Below, piece after piece: positions 1 to 4,513 of a DNA stretch of 10,801 nucleotides. Made by a program: the position numbers and the translations under genes. Under the pieces are notes generated by a model that was not told the origin of the DNA, made no database searches, and saw only the letters and a list, made by a program, of their open reading frames with translations. How positions within the stretch are numbered: the stretch's first letter is position 1; every line of letters starts with the position of its first letter. This DNA comes from an uncultured Lachnospiraceae bacterium (GTDB taxonomy: Bacteria; Bacillota; Clostridia; Lachnospirales; Lachnospiraceae), in contig CAJTJZ010000078.1 in assembly GCA_910576895.1 (NCBI GenBank), positions 1 through 10,801 of the forward strand, written 5' to 3'.

Positions 1-150
1 GCAAATTTGAGTAAAGCAAATTTGAGAAAAGCAAATTTGATAGGAGCAAATTTGAGTAAAGCAAATTTGAGAAGAGCAAATTTGAGTAAAGCAAATTTGA
101 GAAAAGCAAATTTGATAGGAGCAAATTTGATAGGAGCAAATTTGATAGAG
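1..150 (+). repeat. 15-bp tandem repeat array inside pentapeptide gene
   Basis: Ten consecutive 15-bp units all begin GCAAATTTGA and differ only in the last five bases (GTAAA, GAAAA, TAGGA, GAAGA, TAGAG). A higher-order block SK-RK-IG (45 bp) occurs identically at 1-45 and 76-120. The following units (151-210) are degenerate. Near identity at synonymous positions indicates recent tandem duplication, so copy number is probably unstable. Confidence 0.9.
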
Positions 151-327
151 ACAGATTTAATAGAAGTGTATTTGAGAGAAGCAGATTTGAGAGAAGCGAT
201 ATTAGATATAAGTCAAGTTTATCTTTTAGAAAAAAAATATAATTTAGCAAAAGCAAGATTATATATTAATAATACAAGTGAAATTATAACCTATGAAGAA
301 TATTGTGAAAGAAGAAAAGGAAAGTAG
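1..327 (+). CDS. Pentapeptide-repeat protein, 5' end outside window
   Basis: The frame is open from base 1 to a TAG at 325-327, so the 5' end lies to the left; a TTG at base 7 could be read as a start but sits inside the repeat array. About thirteen units of the A-N/D-L-X-X type are visible (ANLSK, ANLRK, ANLIG, then degenerate TDLIE, VYLRE, ADLRE, AILDI). This is the hallmark of pentapeptide-repeat proteins, which fold as a right-handed quadrilateral beta-helix. Some members mimic DNA and protect gyrase (Qnr, McbG), but most have no known role and nothing here assigns one. A non-repeat tail of about 40 mostly polar residues (ending ...CERRKGK) closes the protein. Its place in an accessory strip fits a cargo gene. 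The family is certain; the function is unknown. Confidence 0.85.
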   Translation, partial: ANLSKANLRKANLIGANLSKANLRRANLSKANLRKANLIGANLIGANLIETDLIEVYLREADLREAILDISQVYLLEKKYNLAKARLYINNTSEIITYEEYCERRKGK

Positions 328-388
328 GTATTACATATTTGTGGCCTTTTATTGTTGTTTAAATTTGATTTATATACTTATATTTTAT

Positions 389-488
389 TAGAGAGTCAAA
401 AGTTCTCAAAATCAATATAATATATAGTAGTTTATGTTTAAAATGTATACAGCATATAGTATGTAAATCAAGAACTTTTGATTCTCTA
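389..488. repeat. About 100-bp element bounded by 18-bp inverted repeats
   Basis: TAGAGAGTCAAAAGTTCT at 389-406 is the inverse of 471-488 with one mismatch (17 of 18). About 64 bp of AT-rich DNA lies between them. The 10-mer TATTTTATTA occurs just outside both ends (381-390 and 491-500), overlapping the left repeat by two bases and standing two bases away on the right. Such an arrangement fits a small non-autonomous mobile element or IS remnant, or an invertible segment. The interior carries a promoter-like TTGATT-16-TATACA on the minus strand (466-471 and 444-449). No recombinase or transposase is present. The whole 328-660 stretch otherwise shows no convincing gene. Confidence 0.5.
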
Positions 489-619
489 GATATTTTATTA
501 ATTCCTATGTATCAATTATATCAATTTCTATAATATGAGAGTCTATAAAATCATAGTTTTATGTTATATTTTTTGATAAGTAATCGTAGTAGCAAAGAAG
601 TTTGAAAGCAAAAGAATAA

Positions 620-649
620 AAAATGAGGATGTCGAAACACCCTCATTTT
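620..649 (-). terminator. Intrinsic terminator for leftward transcripts
   Basis: AAAATGAGG at 620-628 pairs with CCTCATTTT at 641-649; after one A-C mismatch there are three more pairs (TGT/ACA) around a CGAA loop. On the minus strand the stem runs into a T-rich tract (619 down to about 610), so it terminates leftward RNA, most likely the toxin mRNA that starts near 948. On the plus strand only four T follow, so it is weaker there. Confidence 0.7.
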
Positions 650-661
650 CTAAACTGCCTC

Positions 662-690
662 TTGAAAAATGAAAGAGAATAGTTTATAAT
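662..690 (+). promoter_or_regulatory. Promoter of the antisense (antitoxin) RNA
   Basis: TTGAAA (662-667) and a perfect TATAAT (685-690) are separated by exactly 17 bp, a near-consensus sigma-A promoter. Transcription would start near 697. No coding frame with a ribosome binding site follows; instead two hairpins and a terminator do, which is why the product is read as a regulatory RNA opposite the toxin transcript. Confidence 0.75.
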
Positions 691-696
691 CAGTAT

Positions 697-811
697 AGAA
701 CAATCAAAGGATATTCCTATGTCCGATGATTGCATCGGAAACTAATAAACAGAGTTTACAAGTTATAAAGGCTATCCCCTAGTGGTGTAGGAGATAGCCT
801 ATTTACTTTTT
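697..811 (+). ncRNA. Candidate type I antitoxin antisense RNA
   Basis: The RNA runs from the inferred start after the 662-690 promoter to the terminator ending near 811, about 115 nt. It contains a perfect 7-bp hairpin (TCCGATG 722-728 with CATCGGA 733-739, ATTG loop) and the terminator stem 769-800. It is transcribed towards the toxin gene and overlaps the toxin stop codon (803-805) and the 3' part of the toxin transcript. This is the convergent arrangement known from txpA/ratA of Bacillus subtilis. The exact ends are inferred; no homologous RNA is claimed. Confidence 0.6.
769..811 (+). terminator. Terminator of the antisense RNA
   Basis: AGGCTATC (769-776) pairs with GATAGCCT (793-800). 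After one C-A mismatch three further pairs (778-780 with 789-791) close an 8-nt loop. The downstream tract ATTTACTTTTT (801-811) is T-rich on the plus strand. The minus-strand side has only a short T run, so the toxin mRNA probably reads through to 620-649. Confidence 0.65.
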
Positions 812-883
812 ATGGTGGTTATCTATGTATGTTAAAGCTGCAAATATTACTAACAGCAACGTCAAAACTTCCAACGTATCCAT
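803..883 (-). CDS. Type I toxin, short hydrophobic holin-like peptide
   Basis: An ATG at 883 opens a 26-codon frame ending at TAA 803-805. The peptide begins MDTLEVLTLLLVIFAALTYI and ends DNHHKK: a short acidic N-terminus, one membrane segment (residues about 4-20) and a basic tail. This is the layout of the putative holin-like / TxpA-BsrG group of type I toxins, which insert in the cytoplasmic membrane. A strong site AAGGAGGA lies 4-5 bases before the ATG. The gene has its own promoter (955-983), an SD-sequestering hairpin (892-911) and an antisense RNA gene overlapping its 3' end, which together support a toxin-antitoxin role far more than the short peptide alone. Prophages often carry such loci as maintenance modules. 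Toxicity itself is inferred. Confidence 0.75.
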   Translation of the reverse strand: MDTLEVLTLLLVIFAALTYIDNHHKK

Positions 884-891
884 ATTGTCCT

Positions 892-911
892 CCTTTCTGT
901 TTCCAGAAAGG
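892..911 (-). promoter_or_regulatory. Hairpin covering the toxin ribosome binding site
   Basis: In the minus-strand RNA, CCTTTCTG (911-904) pairs perfectly over 8 bp with CAGAAAGG (899-892) around a GAAA loop, a stable GNRA tetraloop. The 3' arm includes the first half of the AAGGAGGA Shine-Dalgarno sequence, so the folded leader should hold toxin translation low. Sequestered ribosome binding sites are a known property of type I toxin mRNAs. Confidence 0.65.
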
Positions 912-954
912 CAACCACCAGACTATCCCTACTTATTCTAATCTGACTGCAAAT

Positions 955-983
955 ATTCTATCATATATTACAAAATAAAACAA
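955..983 (-). promoter_or_regulatory. Promoter of the toxin mRNA
   Basis: Read on the minus strand, TTGTTT (983-978) is followed after 17 bp by TAGAAT (960-955). The predicted start near 948 gives a leader of about 65 nt before the toxin ATG, containing the segments that pair with the SD region and with the 3' end of the mRNA. Confidence 0.55.
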
Positions 984-1037
984 TACTTTAATCAAATTTA
1001 AAGGAAAAGATAATTTATAGATAGAATTTTTAGAAAG

Positions 1038-1340
1038 CTATGTTTGATTTTTTTGTCTAAGAGTATCAATCATAAGAGAAACTACTTTGATATCATCTTC
1101 TGTTAAACCTGATACATCTAATCTTTTAATCTGATCTATTCCAAGCAAATAATCTGTACTGACATGAAAAGTTGCTGCCAATTTGACCAGTACAGCAGGA
1201 GATGGTACACGTTCTTGTAATTCATAAAAAGATATGACAGATTTTGTAATTCCTATTTGTGCTGCCAATTCTTTTTGAGTAAGTCCGGCTTTAAGGCGTA
1301 ATTCTTTGAGAATTTTTCCAAAATTGATTGATTCCATCAT
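1038..1340 (-). CDS. Xre/C1-type helix-turn-helix repressor
   Basis: The 100-residue protein has a single HTH_3 domain at residues about 8-67. The pattern is classic: LKELRLKAGLTQKELAAQIG (11-30), recognition helix around TKSVISFYE (32-40), then P-S-P and the helix ending VSTDYLLG. The remaining 30 residues form a short polar tail with no peptidase or oligomerisation domain recognisable. Two ATG codons (1340 and 1337) follow GAGGT at 1351-1347, with spacing of 6 or 9. It is divergent from the 57-codon gene at 1485 across 144 bp containing two similar 12-13-bp sequences (1387-1398 and 1419-1431), one over that gene's promoter, so it may repress it. It could be a lysogeny-type regulator or the regulator of a small accessory module; no clear promoter of its own was found. 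Confidence 0.85.
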   Translation of the reverse strand: MMESINFGKILKELRLKAGLTQKELAAQIGITKSVISFYELQERVPSPAVLVKLAATFHVSTDYLLGIDQIKRLDVSGLTEDDIKVVSLMIDTLRQKNQT

Positions 1341-1386
1341 TCCTATACCTCAATTCCACTTTATTGATATTTTACTTATAGTTTGG

Positions 1387-1457
1387 ACTAAATAGGTGTT
1401 TATATTTGCAAGATAAATACTAAAATAGTGGATTTTATTAAAACAATGTGATATAAT
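1387..1457 (+). promoter_or_regulatory. Extended -10 promoter with candidate operators
   Basis: TGATATAAT (1449-1457) is an extended -10 element; the -35 position (TGGATT, 1429-1434) is poor. ACTAAATAGGTG (1387-1398) and ACTAAAATAGTGG (1419-1431) are imperfect direct copies, the second touching the -35. They are plausible binding sites for the neighbouring Xre protein. The promoter would drive the gene at 1485. Confidence 0.45.
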
Positions 1458-1484
1458 AGTAGATTATATGAAGTAAAGGAGTAT

Positions 1485-1658
1485 ATGAGAGTGGATTTGA
1501 ATGAATTTAAAGATAAATTGTTTGATATATTGAATGAAACAGAGCATCTTCCAATAATAGATATTGTAGTAGAAGATAAAAGAAATAGAATGAAGATATA
1601 TTTATCTGATGGTGCATTATTTAAGATTCAATGTGAACAAGAAAAAGAAAAGCTATGA
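1485..1658 (+). CDS. Small protein of unknown function, 57 residues
   Basis: The frame starts MRVDLNEFKDKLFDILNETE and ends IQCEQEKEKL at TGA 1656-1658. A helix of acidic/hydrophobic character (residues 4-19) precedes a segment that looks like alternating beta strands (IIDIVVEDKRNRMKIYLSDG), so it probably folds as a small alpha-beta protein. The site AAAGGAG (1475-1481) is only 3 bases from the ATG but 9 from an in-frame GTG at 1491, so the real start may be the GTG (55 residues). It is preceded by an extended -10 promoter and followed by a terminator whose stem overlaps its last codons. No family is recognised; divergence from an Xre repressor suggests joint regulation. Confidence 0.65.
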   Translation: MRVDLNEFKDKLFDILNETEHLPIIDIVVEDKRNRMKIYLSDGALFKIQCEQEKEKL

Positions 1659-1680
1659 CAGTAGTTGTGATAGCTTTTCT
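1646..1680. terminator. Bidirectional intrinsic terminator
   Basis: AGAAAAGCTAT (1646-1656) pairs perfectly with ATAGCTTTTCT (1670-1680); after a G-G mismatch three further pairs close a 5-nt loop. It sits between two convergent genes, overlapping the end of the 57-codon gene and abutting the stop of the HTH gene at 1681. Both flanks are T-rich in their own direction, more so on the minus strand. Confidence 0.8.
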
Positions 1681-1884
1681 TTATTGGCTTTTATCATGAT
1701 ATAGAATATCAGATACTTCACAATCAAGGATAAAACAAAGAGTGTCTAAAGTTTTTGTAGTAATTGGTTCACCTTTTTTCATTCTGTGTAAAGTATTAGC
1801 AGAGATGCCTTCTTTAAATATTAAATGGTATTCTGTAATATTTTTACGCAAAAGCGTATCATAAAATGGTTTATACGAAATCAT
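1681..1884 (-). CDS. Small Cro/C1-type HTH protein (HTH_26-like)
   Basis: The 67-residue protein is almost entirely one DNA-binding domain. It has the order YKPFYDTLLRKNITEYHLI, then SANTLHRMKKGEPITTKTLD (recognition helix near 28-36), then LCFILDCEVSDILYH. This pattern matches the YozG-like HTH_26 group: the turn before the last helix and the C-V-S-D-I-L motif are typical. A site AGGTGA lies 6 bases before the ATG at 1884. Upstream, two 18-bp tandem repeats (1913-1948) overlap its promoter region and are natural candidates for autoregulation. It ends at the shared terminator 1646-1680. The target genes are not known. Confidence 0.8.
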   Translation of the reverse strand: MISYKPFYDTLLRKNITEYHLIFKEGISANTLHRMKKGEPITTKTLDTLCFILDCEVSDILYHDKSQ

Positions 1885-1912
1885 AGTTATTCACCTGTTT
1901 AAAGATTATCAT

Positions 1913-1951
1913 ACTTAGTATATTGACTATACTTAATATATTGACTATAAT
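1913..1951 (+). promoter_or_regulatory. Rightward promoter built on two 18-bp tandem repeats
   Basis: ACTTAGTATATTGACTAT (1913-1930) and ACTTAATATATTGACTAT (1931-1948) are directly abutting copies differing at one base. The first supplies a -35 (TTGACT 1923-1928) and the second, with the next bases, a perfect -10 (TATAAT 1946-1951), spaced 17 bp. A weaker leftward promoter (TTAAGT 1936-1931, 17 bp, TATGAT 1913-1908) for the HTH gene overlaps the same repeats, so one regulator bound here could control both directions. Confidence 0.6.
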
Positions 1952-1957
1952 AAAAAA

Positions 1958-2195
1958 TTATCGTAGTTATTTGCAAAATGTTATTAAATAGTAATATATA
2001 AAATTTCTAATTTAGGGATATATAGAAAAAATAAAAGAATCCAAGATTTTGTTGTTAAAACTAAAATGTTTATAAAGCAAATGAAAAGATAATAAAAAAA
2101 TATAGTATCTAATTTTTTATTGTAAGAATAGAAATAAAAATCTGGAATTTAAAGATACTACGGTTTTACTTAAAGATACCGTAGTTTTTTATTAT
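1958..2195 (+). ncRNA. Untranslated RNA or attenuated leader of unknown role
   Basis: The stretch from the HTH start codon (1884) to the next gene (2237) has no convincing coding frame: the longest open stretches are about 35 codons without a start or ribosome binding site. It is bounded by a strong promoter (1923-1951) and an intrinsic terminator (2157-2195), giving a predicted RNA of about 240 nt. The RNA may be an independent small RNA, or a leader controlling read-through into the gene at 2237, which begins about 40 bases after the terminator. No riboswitch or T-box class was recognised. Confidence 0.35.
2157..2195 (+). terminator. Intrinsic terminator upstream of the 76-residue gene
   Basis: ACTACGGT (2157-2164) pairs with ACCGTAGT (2178-2185) over 8 bp around a 13-nt loop and is followed by a run of T (2185-2190) and a T-rich stretch. 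The octamer AAAGATAC occurs both just before the left arm (2151-2158) and in the loop and right arm (2172-2179). Confidence 0.65.
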
Positions 2196-2236
2196 TTCGA
2201 TTTTCTATAAATTTTAAGGTATAGAAAGGAAAAAGA

Positions 2237-2467
2237 ATGAAGACAAAAATTTTATTAAAAAAGCTTTTTCAAACAATGACGAAAAAATTTTCTTCTTTTT
2301 GGTTAGAAGATTGGAAGATGTTTGGAATCTATGAAACTGTATGGAGGGAAGATCAAATAATACCAGAAGAAGAATGGAAAGAGATAGAAAAGTTATTAGA
2401 TGAATTAGAGGAGTTGGATAAGTTGGAGGAATTAGAAAAATTAGACAAGTTAAGTAAGCGAAAATAA
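2237..2467 (+). CDS. Acidic small protein with leucine triplet repeat, function unknown
   Basis: The start ATG has AAAGGA (2225-2230) 6 bases upstream. The 76-residue product begins with a basic stretch MKTKILLKKLFQTMTKKFSS, continues with an aromatic-rich middle (FWLEDWKMFGIYETVW, about 21-36), and ends in a strongly charged tail. In the tail, leucine recurs every third residue from 54 to 72 (L-D-E-L-E-E-L-D-K...), encoded by about 9-bp degenerate repeats, so it may have grown by slippage. The spacing of three is not a heptad, so a standard leucine zipper is doubtful, although a helix is likely. No signal peptide or family is recognised. It lies 155 bp before abiH, which has a separate promoter, so a functional link is only suggested by position. 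Confidence 0.6.
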   Translation: MKTKILLKKLFQTMTKKFSSFWLEDWKMFGIYETVWREDQIIPEEEWKEIEKLLDELEELDKLEELEKLDKLSKRK

Positions 2468-2553
2468 TTGATATTATCTAAAGAAATCATATATAGGTAT
2501 ACATAGAAAATACTATATCTTGTGGATTAATGAAAATTGGATACAATATATAG

Positions 2554-2582
2554 TTGACAAAGTGGGAAGAAAGTGATAGTAT
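2554..2582 (+). promoter_or_regulatory. Promoter of abiH
   Basis: A consensus TTGACA (2554-2559) is followed after 17 bp by TAGTAT (2577-2582). Transcription would start near 2589, leaving a short leader before the GTG start of the AbiH gene at 2623. The gene can therefore be expressed in the lysogen independently of the phage operons. Confidence 0.65.
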
Positions 2583-2622
2583 TATGAAAATAAAAATATA
2601 GAAGAAAGGTAAGTGATAAAAA

Positions 2623-3912
2623 GTGAATATATTAGTGATAGGAAATGGCTTTGATTTAGCTCATGAATTACCTACAAGATATAATGATTTTTTATTTTTT
2701 TGTAGTGTTGTGAAGAAAATTATAGAAGATAATGAAGTAGAAAAGAAAATTCCAAAGGATGCTAAAAGTTATAAAGAATGGATAGACAATAATGAAAACA
2801 TAATTTTTAAAAAAATAGATAATACAATATTCTTAATAAATTTTAATTCTATAAACCGTAAGCAAAGCGAAAAAGATAAAGAGGTATTTCGCAATATGTT
2901 GGATAATTTTTTTAAAAAAATTTTTTTTGAAAAAACTATAGATCAAAAGATAATGAAAGAAATTTTGTATTTAGTTTTTAATAATTTTTGGATTGATTAT
3001 TTTTTACAATGTGATATGCATGGTGATGAAAATTGGATTGATTTTGAATCTGAAATATCAAATGTGATACAGTCGTTGGATGAATCTATGAGATCATTTG
3101 CCTTAGAATCTATGATACAACCTACTTCCAATTCGTTTCTAAATAATAGATATTCTAAATTAAAAGGTCAATTTACTTATAAAATAGTACGAAATAAATT
3201 ATTAAATGATTTAAATAAACTTATTAGAGCTTTTGAAATATATTTATGTGAATATGTAGAAAAAATAAAGATACAAAAGAGATCACCTAATATTGAGGTT
3301 CTTGAAATTAATTATGTTTTTTCTTTTAATTATACAAAAACTTTTTCAAAATTGTATAAAATAACAAAAAGGAGAGGAGAGAATGAGATAGATTCCTTTG
3401 ACTATATACATGGTAAAGTGAATATTAACAATACAATAGAAACAAATAATATGGTTTTAGGTATTGATGAATATTTACCAGATGATAGAAAAAATAAAGA
3501 TATAGAGTTTATTGCGTTTAAGAAGTTCTATCAAAGAATATATAAAGAAATAGGATGTAAATATAAAGAATGGATAGATGAAATAAGAGAAGATTGGAGA
3601 TGTAAAAATGATTTTGATAAAAATCAGTTAAAAAATCAGATAAGCCGAGGTCATTCAAAACATAATCTTTATATATTTGGTCATTCATTGGATGTTACGG
3701 ATAAAGATATTTTAAGAGATTTAATTTTGAATGATAATGTGTATACAACTATTTTTTACTTGAATAAAGATGTAATGGGACAACAAATTGTAAATCTTGT
3801 TAAAGTTATTGGACAAGATGAATTGATTAAAAGAACTGGTGGAAGTACAAAGACAATTGAGTTTAAACAACAGCAAGAAATGATACCAATAAATGAATCA
3901 AAAGATATTTAG
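2623..3912 (+). CDS. abiH: AbiH-family phage abortive-infection protein
   Basis: The 429-residue product shows the AbiH family signature at the very N-terminus, which also fixes the GTG start: MNILVIGNGFDLAHELPTRY followed by NDF. Further family landmarks are W-I-D-F-E (138-142), F-N-Y-T-K (235-239), I-H-G (262-264) and G-H-S-L-D-x-x-D (353-360). The N-terminal G-N-G-F-D loop and the later N-Y, H-G and G-x-S-L motifs recall SIR2-like nucleotide-binding effectors, which is my inference. AbiH was first described in Lactococcus lactis as an abortive-infection system; its biochemical action is not established. Length and motif order are those of an intact protein. The Shine-Dalgarno (AAAGG, 2605-2609) is 13 bases from the GTG, which should keep expression low. 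It converges on the phage late operon across an inverted repeat at 3965-4013. Confidence 0.9.
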   Translation: MNILVIGNGFDLAHELPTRYNDFLFFCSVVKKIIEDNEVEKKIPKDAKSYKEWIDNNENIIFKKIDNTIFLINFNSINRKQSEKDKEVFRNMLDNFFKKIFFEKTIDQKIMKEILYLVFNNFWIDYFLQCDMHGDENWIDFESEISNVIQSLDESMRSFALESMIQPTSNSFLNNRYSKLKGQFTYKIVRNKLLNDLNKLIRAFEIYLCEYVEKIKIQKRSPNIEVLEINYVFSFNYTKTFSKLYKITKRRGENEIDSFDYIHGKVNINNTIETNNMVLGIDEYLPDDRKNKDIEFIAFKKFYQRIYKEIGCKYKEWIDEIREDWRCKNDFDKNQLKNQISRGHSKHNLYIFGHSLDVTDKDILRDLILNDNVYTTIFYLNKDVMGQQIVNLVKVIGQDELIKRTGGSTKTIEFKQQQEMIPINESKDI

Positions 3913-3964
3913 AAAAAAATACTGATAAAATGCTAAAAATATATAAGTAAAGCTAGTAAGATAT

Positions 3965-4013
3965 GGGTGCGTAAAATAAACAATAAAACTTACACAGTTT
4001 ATTTTACACACCC
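3965..4013. repeat. 17-bp inverted repeat between abiH and the late operon
   Basis: GGGTGCGTAAAATAAAC (3965-3981) is inverted at 3997-4013 with one mismatch, around a 15-nt spacer. Just outside, AGCTA (3951-3955) and TAGCT (4014-4018) are also complementary. No T run follows on either strand, so it is not a textbook terminator, although it lies exactly where two convergent transcripts end. It could instead be a remnant of transposon ends. No 8-bp flanking duplication is visible. Confidence 0.55.
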
Positions 4014-4084
4014 TAGCTATTCCCTTTATGAAACTATTTATCTGTAAATATTATACTTACTCAACAAACATTCAATTCTTTTTC

Positions 4085-4363
4085 TTATTCTGCTTGTGTA
4101 ATTTGGTTCTGCAATTCAGTAATTTCATTTTGAAGTTGATTAATCGTATCTCTTACAGTTTGTCTTTCCTGATGTAATTCATTAATATCATATGGAATTT
4201 CCATTTCCATTGCTTGATATTCCATGCATTTAGCAATTTTCCAATCACCGATATTGGAAGTAACACTGGATAAGCTGCTTTCCAGATTTCTAATTTCCTG
4301 TTCTTTTCTTGCAATTTCTTCTCTTACCTCGGTTACGTTTAATTCTGTTTCTTTTTTAGCCAT
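4085..4363 (-). CDS. Coiled-coil protein at the end of the late operon
   Basis: The 92-residue protein is nearly all charged helix: residues about 8-35 (TEVREEIARKEQEIRNLESS) and 64-91 (ERQTVRDTINQLQNEITELQ) have heptad-like spacing and are separated by a short segment with IPYD. This predicts a helical hairpin or oligomer. There is no signal peptide or membrane segment. A site AAAGGAG lies 8 bases before the ATG. It is the last gene of the leftward series, 150 bp after the lectin-like tail protein, so it may be a tail-fibre accessory or chaperone; that role is inferred only from position. No family is recognised. Confidence 0.7.
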   Translation of the reverse strand: MAKKETELNVTEVREEIARKEQEIRNLESSLSSVTSNIGDWKIAKCMEYQAMEMEIPYDINELHQERQTVRDTINQLQNEITELQNQITQAE

Positions 4364-4513
4364 AAAAATTGCTCCTTTCTATAAATGGTTTTATAATATT
4401 TATTATAATGAGGTAGTACTATTTTAAATACCTTTATACATTTTTTGTTTTTTAATACGCTTATTTCTTTACCTTCCTTAGTAAACAATCTTATTTGTGA
4501 GTAGATTTTAAGA

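Noticed and set aside
1..150. Regular repeats that could suggest a CRISPR array
   Set aside because: The 15-bp units are directly tandem without spacers and encode a clean pentapeptide repeat.
381..500. TATTTTATTA direct repeats as a phage attachment core
   Set aside because: The copies are only 110 bp apart with no integrase or tRNA, and such AT-rich 10-mers are not specific enough.
2014..2090. Short open stretch of about 25-35 codons before the gene at 2237
   Set aside because: There is no start codon with a ribosome binding site; kept as non-coding leader instead.
2151..2195. Type III toxin-antitoxin (ToxI-like repeats before a terminator)
   Set aside because: Only a pair of 8-base repeats is present, and the following 76-residue protein has no resemblance to ToxN.
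4364..4513. A retroelement template repeat downstream of the tail gene
   Set aside because: The spacer is AT-rich and shows no similarity to the 3' end of the tail gene; no reverse transcriptase follows.
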